Shown piece after piece: positions 24,482 through 36,479 of a stretch of DNA of 64,000 nucleotides; the stretch's first letter is position 1; the number at the start of each line of letters is the position of its first letter. Both the position numbers and the translations under genes were made by a program. This DNA is from Prosapia bicincta (taxonomy: Eukaryota; Arthropoda; Insecta; Hemiptera; Cercopidae), in NCBI GenBank assembly GCA_036971475.1, contig JBAIZL010000001.1:140894692-140958691 (forward strand), in the 5' to 3' direction. The notes beneath the pieces are model-generated. The model saw only the letters and a program-made list of their open reading frames with translations. It was not told where the DNA came from and did no database searches.

Positions 24482-26780
24482 CTATCGGTCGAGCGATTGT
24501 AATACTAAAGTTTCATTTTTTAACGTTGGCGCGACATTTTTATTTCAACCTCTTTTTGTGAGTTTTAAGGCGAAGGGAGTTCAAATCTCTTTTTAACATC
24601 GCCTCACACAAATTGGAAAAGAAGTTGAATTACTAGTAAGATTATTGGATGAAATTTCCCATGCTTGGGAAATGAAGTTGAATCCCGTCCTTTGCCTTCA
24701 GGATACGTTTACACTCTATCAGGCTCTAAGGGAATCTTCTAACAGCTATAAGCATGCAATTCATTTAAGCTATCATCCACTTTAGCTGCTTTGTCTAATG
24801 AAAAATCCATTACAAAGCCAGTTGTTAACAGAACGTCTTCAGGAAACGACGCTGTCCACTCGGCGTTATAATTTGTCCCTATATTAAGTAACAGGGTATA
24901 TTATGACCTTGCCATAGTCCTACCTACTTTCATTAATTCATTCTTATCCCTAATCTTACAAGGGTATGTAAGAAATAGATACCTCTTTACTGAAAGAGAG
25001 TAGCTCTACTTTAGGTAAGTATAGGCCTACGTGGCGCCATAAGCCCTCCTTAATCCTCCATCAGAGGATTTATGTCTCTCCTTTTCCCTACCTATATTCA
25101 TAATCCCTTCCTATCCTTCCTAAGAGTTAATAGTCGTGCTGACAAATACGGAAGGTCGATCCAGTGACTTTGACGGATCGGTGATTTTAGTGACTGTGCC
25201 AGGTTTGGATCAGTGACTTTTACCAGTGACTTTAGTACCGGTGACAAGGGAAACTGAGACAGCTCAATAACAGGCAGGCATACCACACTGGCGAAATGAT
25301 TCTACACCTCGATTTTTTTTGGAAGGCTCTTTTTATTTAAAAATAATTCCTACGAAATTAAGAACAAACTACCGAGTTGCGAAATAACATCTATTGTACA
25401 CAACACTGTCACTGTCGTGAAACCTGATACAAATAAACCACCCACACACGACGTAAATGAGTAGAACCAGGGTCAGCGAAAAATCAACCAATGATAGCCG
25501 TGGTAAAATATCAGTAACTTTTCAGCCCTGATAGCGACATTTTGCTCAATCACAACAGACAACCCCCCCCCCCCTTCCATTCCTTCCGACACTAAACGGT
25601 AAGAGCAGAGCCAGTGATAGTGACAAATCATCCAGTGACTGTGACGTTTTGCCCAATAAAAAACATAGGCAACTTCCGATCGATCCATTGTCAGTGGAAT
25701 TGACATTTGCTATATTTTGTCACTGGTACCACCAGCGACAAACGAACATCAGTGATAAGTCACCGTGACAGAAAAATTCTACCATCCTTACTGGCAAATC
25801 ACTTTAAAACTTTAAACCCGTTCCCAGCATTTCGACCTACTCAGCATTGACGAACTCAGATTAAGAAAAGTTTAAAAAAAGAAGTTGTATACCGTATTGA
25901 TTGTCTACTGTTAGAGAGAAGATAGAAAGAGAAAGCGAGAGGGAGAGAAGTTTATTAGCACTTAGTTCCGTTAGAACGACACCTTCATGTTTATGTCTCA
26001 ATAAATATAGTCATATAATTACGACACGCCAAGAATGATCACATGGTCCGATCCACGTTTTAATTCTTCTGTTAATTTCTTATATTTTTTTATTAAGAAT
26101 TCTATTGGGCATTTGGGTTTTTATGTTTTGATATAACACTTAATATTTATGAAATTGTTTTAAAATTTGTAAGTTAAGGCCAATAATAAGAACATAATTA
26201 AATACTTCCCAAGGTTTGAAGTTTTTTTTGTAAGGTCTTTTTTGTCCTTTTAAAATCAATTTGTTTTTTATTTTATATTAGCCTAATATATATTAAGCAT
26301 ATGAAAATTTTCTGCTAGAGTGCTAAATCTCTTTATAATTTATTTATTCCTTCCTCTGTATATAAATTAATATATGTAATTTGAAAGATTTGGTATTTTA
26401 AATGGAAATATTCCTATTTATTTTGTTTCCTATTTTTAACCATCTCAAATCAGATTATCCAACTATATTTCGATGCCATCTGTTGATTCTTCAAGCTTAG
26501 CGAGAGTTTAGCATTTTATAGTCGTTGGTAGAGAAGCCTTTAGTGTCCATTTTGAAGTAAAATATTAATTTTAAACAGGCCTGATTGCATTCACAATGGG
26601 AGTTAGTTTAGCTTCTCCATTGAAACGCCTCCTGGAATTGTGTAATCTGGAGGAATCCTGCTGTGCTTGTTGAGGCTTTGGGCAAGGTTCAAGGTGCTCG
26701 AAATACGTAAAACAGATAGCTTGTACGTTGGTTCCTATTGTAATGGAGTAGGCAAAGGTTGAAATTTGATTTAAAAAATA
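24482..26780. other. No gene; diffuse GTGACT-rich segment at 25150-25770
   Basis: Short CAGTGACTNT-type motifs recur irregularly between 25150 and 25770, on either side of a C13 run at about 25561. The spacing is not regular enough for a tandem array. No coding exon recognised. Confidence 0.4.
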
Positions 26781-26794
26781 TTCGTTTATACGAT

Positions 26795-27000
26795 TAGGTT
26801 AACAGTTAAAACAACTCAATTTAGTTTCTACAATAAACTACATGAATCACATTCTACACAACAATAAACTACATTAAGCAATTCAATTTCTAGAATAAAC
26901 TATTTAGATTACTTAGGTTTCTACAATAAATTACAACGTCAATTCATTACAAACCAAGTCAATTTATTTTCGACAATAAACTACATAAGTTTCCATTGTT
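26795..27000. repeat. Degenerate short repeats around a CTACAATAAACTACA motif
   Basis: The motif 'tctacaataaactac' and close variants occur about five times with 40-60 base spacing (for example near 26828, 26862, 26892, 26921 and 26973). Probably an old, decayed tandem array. Confidence 0.5.
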
Positions 27001-27017
27001 TCGACAACGGTTTATTT

Positions 27018-27203
27018 TAATCTGCATAACAGTTTTTACAGTGTGGTACAAAAATGTCAGTTCAATTTATTTATATCGATAATATATTTTCAAATTACGT
27101 TTGCAGCTTTTTAATCTGCAAAACAGTTTTTACAGTGTGGTACAAAAAATGTGTTCAATTTATTTATATCGATAATATATTTTCAAATTACGTTTGCAGC
27201 TTT
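27018..27203. repeat. 94-bp tandem duplication
   Basis: Bases 27018-27111 and 27112-27203 are nearly identical, with a few substitutions and a 2-base length difference. No coding content. Confidence 0.9.
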
Positions 27204-27662
27204 TCCAAGTTACAGCTTTTCTGAGTTGCAGCTTCTAACTAGTTATTAGCCATTTTTGCTTAACCTTCATGTTGTATCACGATAAATATTCATCCATAAC
27301 TAAGTGACGAGTTAAATTCTTTCTTTGGCCTCAGATGGGAGCAGATATTAGAAAAGTATTGTTCTAAACGCAATTGGATTTTCCAGTAATGAGACACAAA
27401 TCCCAGACACGGGTCGTAGGAAAGAAGCATGGCCCAAGTTTACAGTGAGTTTGACCTTGAAAGAATAAAAGAAAGAAGGTATTTCAATTCAGTTCAGGTA
27501 TTTGAAAAGTAGACTAGAATTTCAAACGACATTACAAACGAATTTATGGGTTATTTGATTGGTTGGGTCAAATTGTTTATAGTTTTGTTCGGACGTAGAA
27601 ATTCAGGGAGTTCCGGAAATATTAGGTATGATATACATTTTTTCCCGGGAATGAGAGAAAGA

Positions 27663-28669
27663 AAAGGAAGGTGCTGGATAAATGAGGTGAATAAACCTAG
27701 CGTAGAGGCAGGATGGGCGTAGGGGAGAGAAGGTGCTGGATAAATGAGGTGAATAAACCTAGTGTAGAAGCAGGATGGGCGTAGGGGAGAGAAAGTGCTG
27801 GATAAATGAGGTGAAAAAACCTAGCGTAGAAGCAGGAGGGGCGTAGGGGAGAGAAAGTGCTGAATAAATGAGGTGAATAAACCTAGCGTAGAAGCAGGAT
27901 GGGCGTAGGGGAGAGAAGGTGCTGGATAAATGAGGTGAATAAACCTAGCGTAGAAGCAGGATGGGCGTAGGGGAGAGAAGGTGCTGGATAAATGAGGTGA
28001 ATAAACCTAGCGTAGAAGCAGGATGGGCGTGGCGGAGAGAAGGTGCTAGATAAATGAGGTGAATAAACCTAGCGTAGAAGCAGGATGGGCGTAGGGGAGA
28101 GAAGGTGCTGGATAAATGAGGTGAATAAACCTAGCGTAGAAGCAGGATGGGCGTAGGGGAGAGAAGGTGCTGGATAAATGAGGTGAATAAACCTAGCGTA
28201 GAAGCAGGATGGGCGTAGGGGAGAGAAGGTGCTGGATAAATGAGGTGAATAAACCTAGCGTAGAAGCAGGATGGGCGTAGGGGAGAGAAGGTGCTGGATA
28301 AATGAGGTGAATAAACCTAGCGTAGAAGCAGGATGGGCGTAGGGGAGAGAAGGTGCTGGATAAATGAGGTGAATGAACCTAGCGTAGAAGCAGGATGGGC
28401 GTAGGGGAGAGAAGGTGCTGGATAAATGAGGTGAATAAACCTAGCGTAGAAGCAGGATGGGCGTAGGGGAGAGAAGGTGCTGGATAAATGAGGTGAATAA
28501 ACCTAGCGTAGAAGCAGGATGGGCGTAGGGGAGAGAAGGTGCTGGATAAATGAGGTGAATAAACCTAGCGTAGAAGCAGGATGGGCGTAGGGGAGAGAAG
28601 GTGCTGGATAAATGAGGTGAATAAACCTAGCATAGAAGCAGGATGGGCGTAGGGGAGAGAAGGTGATGT
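27663..28669. repeat. 62-bp satellite-like array, about 16 copies
   Basis: The unit begins GAGAGAAGGTGCTGGATAAA and is strictly 62 bases long: starts at 27725, 28221 and 28655 are separated by exact multiples of 62. Copies differ by only a few bases. The array ends about 160 bases before the PLE fragment at 28830. The minus-strand frame at 28503-28700 is repeat translation. Confidence 0.97.
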
Positions 28670-28829
28670 ATTTGAGTGATTCAAAAGGCCTTAAGGACAA
28701 GGATAAATAATATAATAGAACTAGAGGAGTAACATTAATAATTTTAACATTATTAAATTTAATTTTAATGCAATTTACTATACTATTTTAACTATGCAAT
28801 TTAATTGCATAACATTATACAAAGGTAAC

Positions 28830-29663
28830 ACACGCAGATCACACATACTTCTAAAACACCTTAATACCATACACCCAAAACTAACATACACCATCGAAAC
28901 AGAACAACAAGATTCTCTCAACCTCCTACACCTTACAATTAAACGAACAGACAAACAAACACATAAATTCAACATATACCGAAAACCCACTAGTACCAAT
29001 ACAACCATTCACAGTTCCTCAAACCACCCATACCAACATAAACTAGATGCTTACAACACCATGATGCTTAAAACACCGTTAGACAAAGAAGAACACTACC
29101 AGGAGTTAAACACCATAAAACATATAGCACAAACTAACTGATACATCCCAACAATGATTGACAAATTATACGTCCGGCTAAAAAATAAACCTAATAACCC
29201 AAATACAAACACACAACAGGACAATCCCATAAAATACTTATCAATATCATACAGATCATCCAAAACCCACAATCTAACTAACACACTACGAAAATACAAC
29301 TACAAAATAGCTTACTCCACACACAACACTCTCAATAAACAATTTAAACCCAACAACAAAATCGACGACATTTACAACACCACTAGAGTTTACAAACTAA
29401 TTTGCAGGAGGTCCTACACACGCTACCAAAAACATATAAAAGCACTAAAAAACAATAACTACCAATCAAACTTCGCCGATCATCTCAACTCTACAAAACA
29501 TGACTACATAGACATAAAATCTAACCTACAAATTCTTCATAAACAACTCAGAAATAACCAAAGCTATACAACCAAACAATATGAAATATACAGACACTTT
29601 AAACTACACCCTACACATACTCAATTCACAATTACATTACAACTGGCACGCATTTTTTGACAT
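28830..29663 (+). pseudogene. Penelope-like element: RT thumb plus damaged GIY-YIG domain
   Basis: In one plus-strand frame: a block ending HLNTIHPKLTYTIE, then FNIYRKPTSTNTTIHSSSNH, then HYQELNTIKHIAQTN, all typical of the region after the RT palm in Penelope-like elements. A single in-frame TGA at 29139-29141 interrupts it. Reading resumes with IDKLYVRLKNK, VYKLIC, a short stretch with TRYQKHIKALK, then FADHLNSTKHDYIDI and the QYEIYRH tail; it stops at about 29660. The RT catalytic core is missing upstream (5' truncation). Between VYKLIC and TRYQKH the residues that should carry the YIG motif are deleted, so the nuclease would be inactive. A PLE-type 3' tail follows at 29735. Confidence 0.85.
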
Positions 29664-29734
29664 CATAACTCCTAATACTCACAAAATACACCCACAACAC
29701 CATAATATCCCACCCCCACCCTAACACCCTAACC

Positions 29735-29890
29735 TACGTAAACCTTGAGATCAGTTACGGTCTGAGTTGACAATGGGACACATCTCCCGAAACGGCAGTC
29801 CTCAACAAATATAAGTAAGTGCTACTATAGGCAAGTATATAAACATTTAAAAGTGTTTAGTGAAAACTAGTAGCTCCCGTGAAGATGCAA
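29735..29890 (+). mobile_element. PLE 3' tail with hammerhead-like core
   Basis: It directly follows the PLE coding remnant. A segment starting CTGAGTTGACAATG (29762) and running about 130 bases recurs at 41292 with few changes. It contains CTGAGTTGA (a possible two-base expansion of the CTGANGA box), a GGGA/TCTC stem around a CACA loop, then GAAAC at 29789-29793. This layout resembles a hammerhead core, but the first box departs from consensus. Confidence 0.6.
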
Positions 29891-31400
29891 TCAACAAATA
29901 TTTAATAATTTAATTCTATTGTTATGGCTGCCGAAATAAAACATTTTTTGTTTATTTTGCTCCTAATTTTCTAACATATTTAACTTCCTTAAGGGTTTTA
30001 AGTATCATTTATTTCGTTAATTAGTTTTATCCAAACCGAGTTACGTATGGTATTTATAAATCGTTGGAAATCCTTTAAAGAAACCATACCTCTTATTATC
30101 TGGCTAGCGTTTCGATCATGATCGGGAAACTACAATAATCCTGATTAAGGCACTAACAAGTTTAACACAATTTTTATAAAAAACCGAATTAAGCTAACTT
30201 AACCTCAAATAGATTCATGGTGAAAATACTAAAACATACTTATCAACGTCAATTCAGTGTTAATAAAAATTCAATTCACAAAGGTTACAAATTTCTAAAC
30301 AAATATATTCACTATTTTGTAGATATATAAATAATATATAAACAATTAAATAAATAAACTTACAAATGCTGTCACACGTTACAATTATTTGTTGAACCAA
30401 CAAGTAACGAGCATAAAGCAAATCACAGATGATAACCAAACACAGAATGACATTCAAAACAGTGTAATTAAGTCTATCGTTTTCTTACATTGGCCATGCA
30501 ACCATTTGTATTATATAATTGGTTTCAACCTAAATTAATATTGCCAATTCCTAAAACTAGCGTTCTTGTAATTAATTTCTTGTCAATTATGTTGACAAAT
30601 TGACATTTAATTTTCAGTTTCTGAAATATAACGTATCTCGTAATTTCAGATTTAGGTTGTAAACATTAAGGTTCTAGCGTAACACTCGCTAGAAGCATTT
30701 CTATCACTATTCACAAGCCGTTACACTGGTATATTCTTATAATAATTCTTACATAATTTGTAATAAAGCTGTAAATGTCAAAAGTAGGTTTTGTCATAAT
30801 TTTATACATAATATAAGATAAATTTTATGTAATAAAATTTCCCATTTATTTTAGGGGAAAATTGATACTAATTCATGAAAATTGTTGTTTTTTTTAAAAA
30901 TATTCACGTGCTAATTGTAAGATAAGTTTTAAAATGTAAGGAATATTGGGATCATAAATATATTCCTTTATAATAAATAATTATTCCTGTAACATCGTTT
31001 GGGAGAGACAAAATTGTACAGCTTTATAAGGGAGGCGCAATGGGGTCAGCCTTTATCCAACCATTACGGCGCCCAAGTATTTATTTTAAACACTGAGGGA
31101 CATTGGCGACTCTTTGTTAGTCAAGTGCCTCACTAGAACACTCAGCTGCTAAAAGTAAAACTCAGATGCCGCAGTTTTATTTGTACAACTAATAATAAAA
31201 AAGTTTACGTATATCTATAAATGGGCTATAAAATGTTTTTTTTGTGTTCTATATGTTATCTATCTATAGTAAATATCCGAGAAATAGAAGATCCTTGGAG
31301 ACACTATTGCTTTTTTACTTTTTTAATTATTTTTTTTTATATCCAACCACAATAAAACAAATAAAAACATACACAAAACTCACAAATTAATCATTTATTT
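29891..31400. other. No gene seen
   Basis: AT-rich; no exon with splice sites or repeat identified on either strand. Confidence 0.5.
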
Positions 31401-31410
31401 ACTCATACGC

Positions 31411-31438
31411 GTTTCAATGACAAAGCCAACATCTTCAG
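31411..31438 (-). ncRNA. Hammerhead-like core hairpin
   Basis: On the minus strand: CTGAAGA (31438-31432), a stem TGGC/GTCA with a TTT loop, and GAAAC (31415-31411) followed by GCG. The core order is right and both conserved boxes match the consensus CUGANGA and GAAA. The base pairs next to the core are mismatched. No PLE coding sequence is adjacent, so this may be a solo PLE end. Confidence 0.35.
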
Positions 31439-31779
31439 TGAGTGTTACTACTTCAAACTCTAACTTGCAACTCAGTTGTGAGTTTTGTGTTTGTTTTTAT
31501 TTGTTTTAACATTACCTCACAAGCTAAGCTCAAAGAATAGTTGTCTAACCACAATGTATTTCAAACCACGTATTTTAAACTACATTTTCTAACCTCCTTA
31601 ACAAAAATTTATTTTCAAAAATGCGTAGAGCACATGAAATGATGATTGCTTCAATTCTCATCTGCAACTTTATGGATTAAATGTTGTAATTCACTTCAAA
31701 CATGAACTTAAGCAGTTATTGGTTTGTTGTTATTGCAGAATATCTGTACTTTTCTACTGGTGGCCTTTTTTAGGCGTTT

Positions 31780-31830
31780 CAGTTTCCTACGGCCGTTTCG
31801 GGAGATATGCACCATTATTAACCCGGACTA
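31780..31830 (-). mobile_element. Possible PLE tail remnant
   Basis: On the minus strand a CATATCTCCCGAAACGGCC segment matches the core of the tails at 29780 and 41310 (CACATCTCNCGAAACGGC). Similarity outside this core is weak. Confidence 0.4.
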
Positions 31831-31859
31831 ATCACCATGGATCTCACGTAGAAGACGTA

Positions 31860-34500
31860 CTCATTTAGACAAAAGGAAATGCTGCAATGTAAACAGTACT
31901 CGACTAAACCTTTGTCCATACACCCACCCACGCACGCTCTCACCCATTCTCTCAGTATATGCCAGTACTGAAATTCCCTAGATGAACATACAGCGGCACC
32001 GTTAAAATCATCAGCGCTTTTGTCTTGTTATTTTTCTTAAAAAAAAAAGAATTCAAGGTCAACTGCTGAAACGAAAATATTATAGGTATAAAGAGAAGGA
32101 CAAAACTGTGGTTCTCCGATGAAACAGCTTTACTGAGATAAATTTGGACTACCTTAGGACATAACATGTAGGGCAAAAGCAGAAAGAAATTGCCCTATCT
32201 GACTTCATTTTACAAAACAATGACGTATTATTATAAAAAAACAAACATTGATTAAAATATAAAAATTTATCAAGAAAAAAGCGTTAAAATAAACGCACTA
32301 TAAAATATTTTGAGTAACTAATTTAAACGCAGAACTCGAAAAGATTCATTTTCTGGAGAAATTCTAAGAGCTCGTTTTTTAAAAGCAATTACATGCAACT
32401 GTATTTTAATACTTAGTTGAATAACTGAAGATTCAGTTTGTAGAAGCATTTTAGAAGACATTTTATATAAAATGCATATTTGGGAGAAGATGAATCTTTG
32501 AATCACTTTTCACGTATATTTGTATCAGGTTTAAAAATATTATTGTTGTATCACGGAGCGAGAGCGTAGTTAAGACTAGTTTCATTATACAACATAAGTT
32601 TAAAAATATGCCTGAAACATATATGTATCATATAACGTTGCTGCTTAAACAAAATACGGGCTGGGCTACACAGTAAAAGAATGGATGTGTTCTCTCCGCG
32701 TTTTGAATGAGGAAGTAGATCCAAGGCCTAGTGTCCGCTGGGGCTCGGCGCCACGTTTTAATGGCCTAAACAGAATCTTAAGTTTAATAAATCATTCATT
32801 ATAACGCGTTCGCTGGAAGATGAGTCTTGAGTTCACTCGAGTACAGTGGACAAGGTGATATTTACATTTTTAATTAATTAATATTTTGTGAAAAATCAAA
32901 TACCAGATTTTCTGTCTCTGAGCCTTATTTACAAGTTTAAAAATAAAATTTTCTCCCTTCTAGTGTGCGCAGAATGTCTACATTAACTCATATTAATTTG
33001 AATGTTCACTCTATTATGGCTTACAGATTTACGTAAGGAAGTTATGCATCATACGGTTAAGGAAGCTGAAATTATTTTTGCTACATATCTTATCTGTTCT
33101 ATTAAAAATTGTAGGAATATTTCGAGTTGTAATGCTCGGAGAAGATTAATCCAATGAAACTTATTTCCTGAACCCAAATTAGGCAAATACCTAGGCCTAA
33201 CTGAAAGCCAGCTTTTGCTAAACTAGATTGCCGCAATTATAACAAGTAGTAAAATTACTCCAAATTTAAAATGAATTTCGCGGCTAATAGAAAATGTTGT
33301 ACGAAGAAAAATCTTGGAGTTGGCTTTACGCTAAAACTGTGATATATAATATATACATACACCTAATTTTATAATATTAGATATATGTGCTATAGCCTAT
33401 ACAATTATTTTAGCTTAAATTAGGCAATAATATATAATTTCATACAACAGCTGATTTACGTTATAGAGAATGTTGTACGACTAAATTGCACAACATTCAG
33501 TTAAAATTGTTATTCATTATTTTTTATCAGTTAATAAATATTTTAATTTATGTTTCAATAAATCTTATTTTAATTTACTCAATATATACATAATTGGTTT
33601 TATATTTTTATTCAAATTTTTAAATTAAAAACTGCCTTAGGCGCTTCTCAAATCTTTTAAATACAGTAGAATCATTCTGACAATAATCGCCTCGCAGGCA
33701 TGTGGGGGTGAGGGGTGGGGTTTTTTCAGCTTGCGAGGGGAGGAGGAAGAGAAAGTTCTAAGTAGAAACGCTACTAGCCTCACTACATACTTTCAGCTGA
33801 GTTGATTCATTTATGCACGTCAAGAGAAAGAGCCCGGGTACTACCCGGTTGCACCATTTCACGTGTAAACTAAAAACACGTGCACTATTATATACAAAAG
33901 ATAACATAAAACATAAATAAAAAAAAAAACACCGGAAAATGTTTTTGGAAAGGTACGTGTAGATCCACAACCTGCTGTTTTCACGACCAACTGATGTGTC
34001 ACTCAGAGCTGTCGCCCTAACGCGCATGCGCACCGGTCCCTCTTGGCAGTGCACATTTAACACCCCGATTTTTCACAAAGTGATTCGACTATACTGATTT
34101 TTCGTTAAACAAAACTGTCATCTAGTAAACTTTTCAACATCTTATTAAGGTTTTGTGTTAACTATATTTTTTTAATTATTACTACATAAATAGATTATAT
34201 TAAAACCTTTATTAACTATATTAATTAAAAAAAGTTTTCACTTCTGTCGGGGAGTTCCACTGGATATGTTATTTGTTTTTGATGCAGGTAATGCAGTCTT
34301 ATGTAAAAACATGTTTTTTTTTCAAATTAACACTCAAACCGACTTACTCATAAGTATGTTGTTTTATAGAAATCGCTGGTTTAGACATGTCATTGAATCC
34401 CCATGTCATTGCACATTCTGAATAGTTACTAATTATTCTTCAGTTACTCTTTGACGGTTTTCTTAATTTTCGGTTTCAAATTATTATCGAGAGAATATTT
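31860..34500. other. No gene recognised
   Basis: A GC-richer patch at about 33940-34060 contains CGCGCATGCGCA at 34021-34032, which matches the NRF1/Ewg-type palindrome found in some promoters. No adjacent exon supports a promoter call. The 101-codon minus-strand frame at 33758-34063 shows no known domain. Confidence 0.4.
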
Positions 34501-34519
34501 GAAGATATGATTGGAATCA

Positions 34520-34960
34520 TAGTCTGTCTACCAACCACCGAACTGTCTTCTTACATTTCCCTCTTGTCTGTCTGCCAACCACCAAACTATCGTCTTACAT
34601 ATTCTTATTGTTTATTTTCTAACCACCGAATTGTGTTCTTACATACTCTTCTTGTCTATCTACCAACCACCAAATTATCGTCTTACATATCTTGTCTATC
34701 TGCCAACTACCAACTAACCTCTTTCTTATTTCTGTTGCCTGTCTTCTAACCACCGAACTGCCTTCTTACATATTCTTATTGTCTGCCAACCACCAAATAT
34801 CGCCTTACATATTATGGTTGTCTATCTACCAACCACCAAGTTATCGTTTTACATATTCTTGTTGTCTGTCTGCGAACCCACCGAACTATTTTCTTACATA
34901 TTCATGTTGTCTGTAACAACCACCTTACTATCGCTTACTTATTCTCGTCTGCCTGCTCTT
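34520..34960. repeat. ~43-bp degenerate tandem array, about 10 copies
   Basis: The motif CCAACCACCNAACTATCNTC recurs at about 34533, 34579, 34621, 34665, 34748, 34789, 34831, 34876 and 34917. The usual spacing is 41-46 bases, and a decayed copy lies near 34707. The open frames here are repeat translations. Confidence 0.9.
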
Positions 34961-35133
34961 CTTAGATATTTTTGTTGTTTGCGTACCAGCCACTAAGCAA
35001 TTATCTTGATTAATACGCCGCGTGTAATAAACACATTTGAGCTTAGGTTAGAAATGTTACAAGGTGCGCCTTTAATAGGAATGATCGCATATTACTATAT
35101 AAATGATCGCAGGTAATTATTTTATAAAGAATG

Positions 35134-36470
35134 ATAAAATGATTGTACTTGTTTGAAAACAATGTACAGTTGTAATTGTGGTTTAAAAACAATTTAGAAA
35201 TTTTGTTTTGGTTTACAAAAAATGAAGAGCTTTAATTTTGGTTTGCAAACAAAGTACAGTTGTAATTGTGGTTTAAAATCAATGTAGAGCTTTTGTTTTG
35301 GTTTGCAAACAATGTGGCGGTGTAGATGTGGTTTAGAAACATTGTATAGTTCTAAGTTTGGTTTGCAAACAATGTGGAGTTGTAGTTGTGGTTTAAAAAT
35401 AATGTAGAGTTTTTATTGGTTTACAAACAATGCGGAAGTGTAGTTGTGGTTTACAAACAATTTAGATCTTTAATTTTTGTTTGCAAACAATATAGAGTTG
35501 TAGTTGGGGTTTACAAACAATGTAGAGCTTTAATTTTGGTTTGCAACCAATATAGAGTTGTAGTTGGGATTTACAAACAATGCAGAGCTTTAGTTATGGT
35601 TTACAAACAATGTAGAGCTTTAGTTTTGGTTTACAAACAATATAGAGTTGTAGTTGGGATTTACAAACAATGCAGAGCTTTAGTTATGGTTTACAAACAA
35701 TGTAGAGCTTTAGTTTTGGTTTACAAACAGTGTAGAATTTTGGTTGTGGTTTACAAACAATGGAGAACTTTAGTTAAGGTTTACAAACAATGTAGATCTT
35801 TAGTTTTGGTTTACAAACAATGTAGAATTTTGGTTGTGGTTTACAAACAATGCAGAGCTTTAGTTATGGTTTACAAACAATGTAGAATTTTGGTTGAGGT
35901 TTACAAACAATGCAGAGCTTTAGTTATGGTTTACAAACAATGTAGAGCTTTAGTTATGGCTTACAAACAATGTGGAGCTTTAGTTTTGGTTTACAAACAA
36001 TGTAGAATTTTGGTTGTGGTTTACAAACAATGCAGAGCTTTAGTTATGGTTTACAAACAATGTAGAATTTTGGTTGAGGTTTACAAACAATGCAGAGCTT
36101 TAGTTATGGTTTACAAACAATGTAGAGCTTTAGTTATGGCTTACAAACAATGTGGAGCTTTAGTTTTGGTTTACAAACAATGTAGAATTTTGGTTGTGGT
36201 TTACAAACAATGTAGAGCTTTCTTTAGTTTTGGTTTACAAACAATATAGAATTTTGGTTGTGGCTTACAAACAATGTAGTTTTATTGTTGGTTTACAATG
36301 TAGAGTTGTAGCTATGGTTTACAAATAATATAGTTGTAGTTATGGTTTCCAAACAATGCCAAGTTTAATTTGGTTTAAAAACAATATAAAGTTTTTGTTA
36401 TGGACTGCAAACAATGGAGAGCTGTAGTTTTTGTTTACATACTAAGAAAAGTTGTTGTGTTGTTTTAGAA
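35134..36470. repeat. 30-bp satellite with 90- and 180-bp higher-order repeats
   Basis: The base unit is GGTTTACAAACAATGTAGAG plus about ten variable bases; the middle is strictly 30 bp and both edges are diverged. Bases 35821-36000 and 36001-36180 are identical, so six variant units were copied as one 180-bp block. Bases 35551-35640 and 35641-35730 form a near-identical 90-bp block. Because 30 is a multiple of 3, one frame stays open for 287 codons and encodes a VYKQCRALVM-like decapeptide repeat. There is no signal peptide, upstream exon or other reason to call it a gene. Confidence 0.95.
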
Positions 36471-36479
36471 AGAGTGTTC

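Noticed and set aside
27663..28669. CRISPR array
   Set aside because: The repeats are contiguous 62-bp units without unique spacers, in a eukaryotic genome.
34021..34032. NRF1/Ewg-type palindrome as a promoter
   Set aside because: A single motif without an adjacent exon, CpG-rich island or transcript evidence.
35386..36249. 287-codon plus-strand frame as a repeat-protein gene
   Set aside because: The frame is open only because the 30-bp satellite unit is a multiple of three and stop-free; there is no signal, splice context or non-repeat domain.
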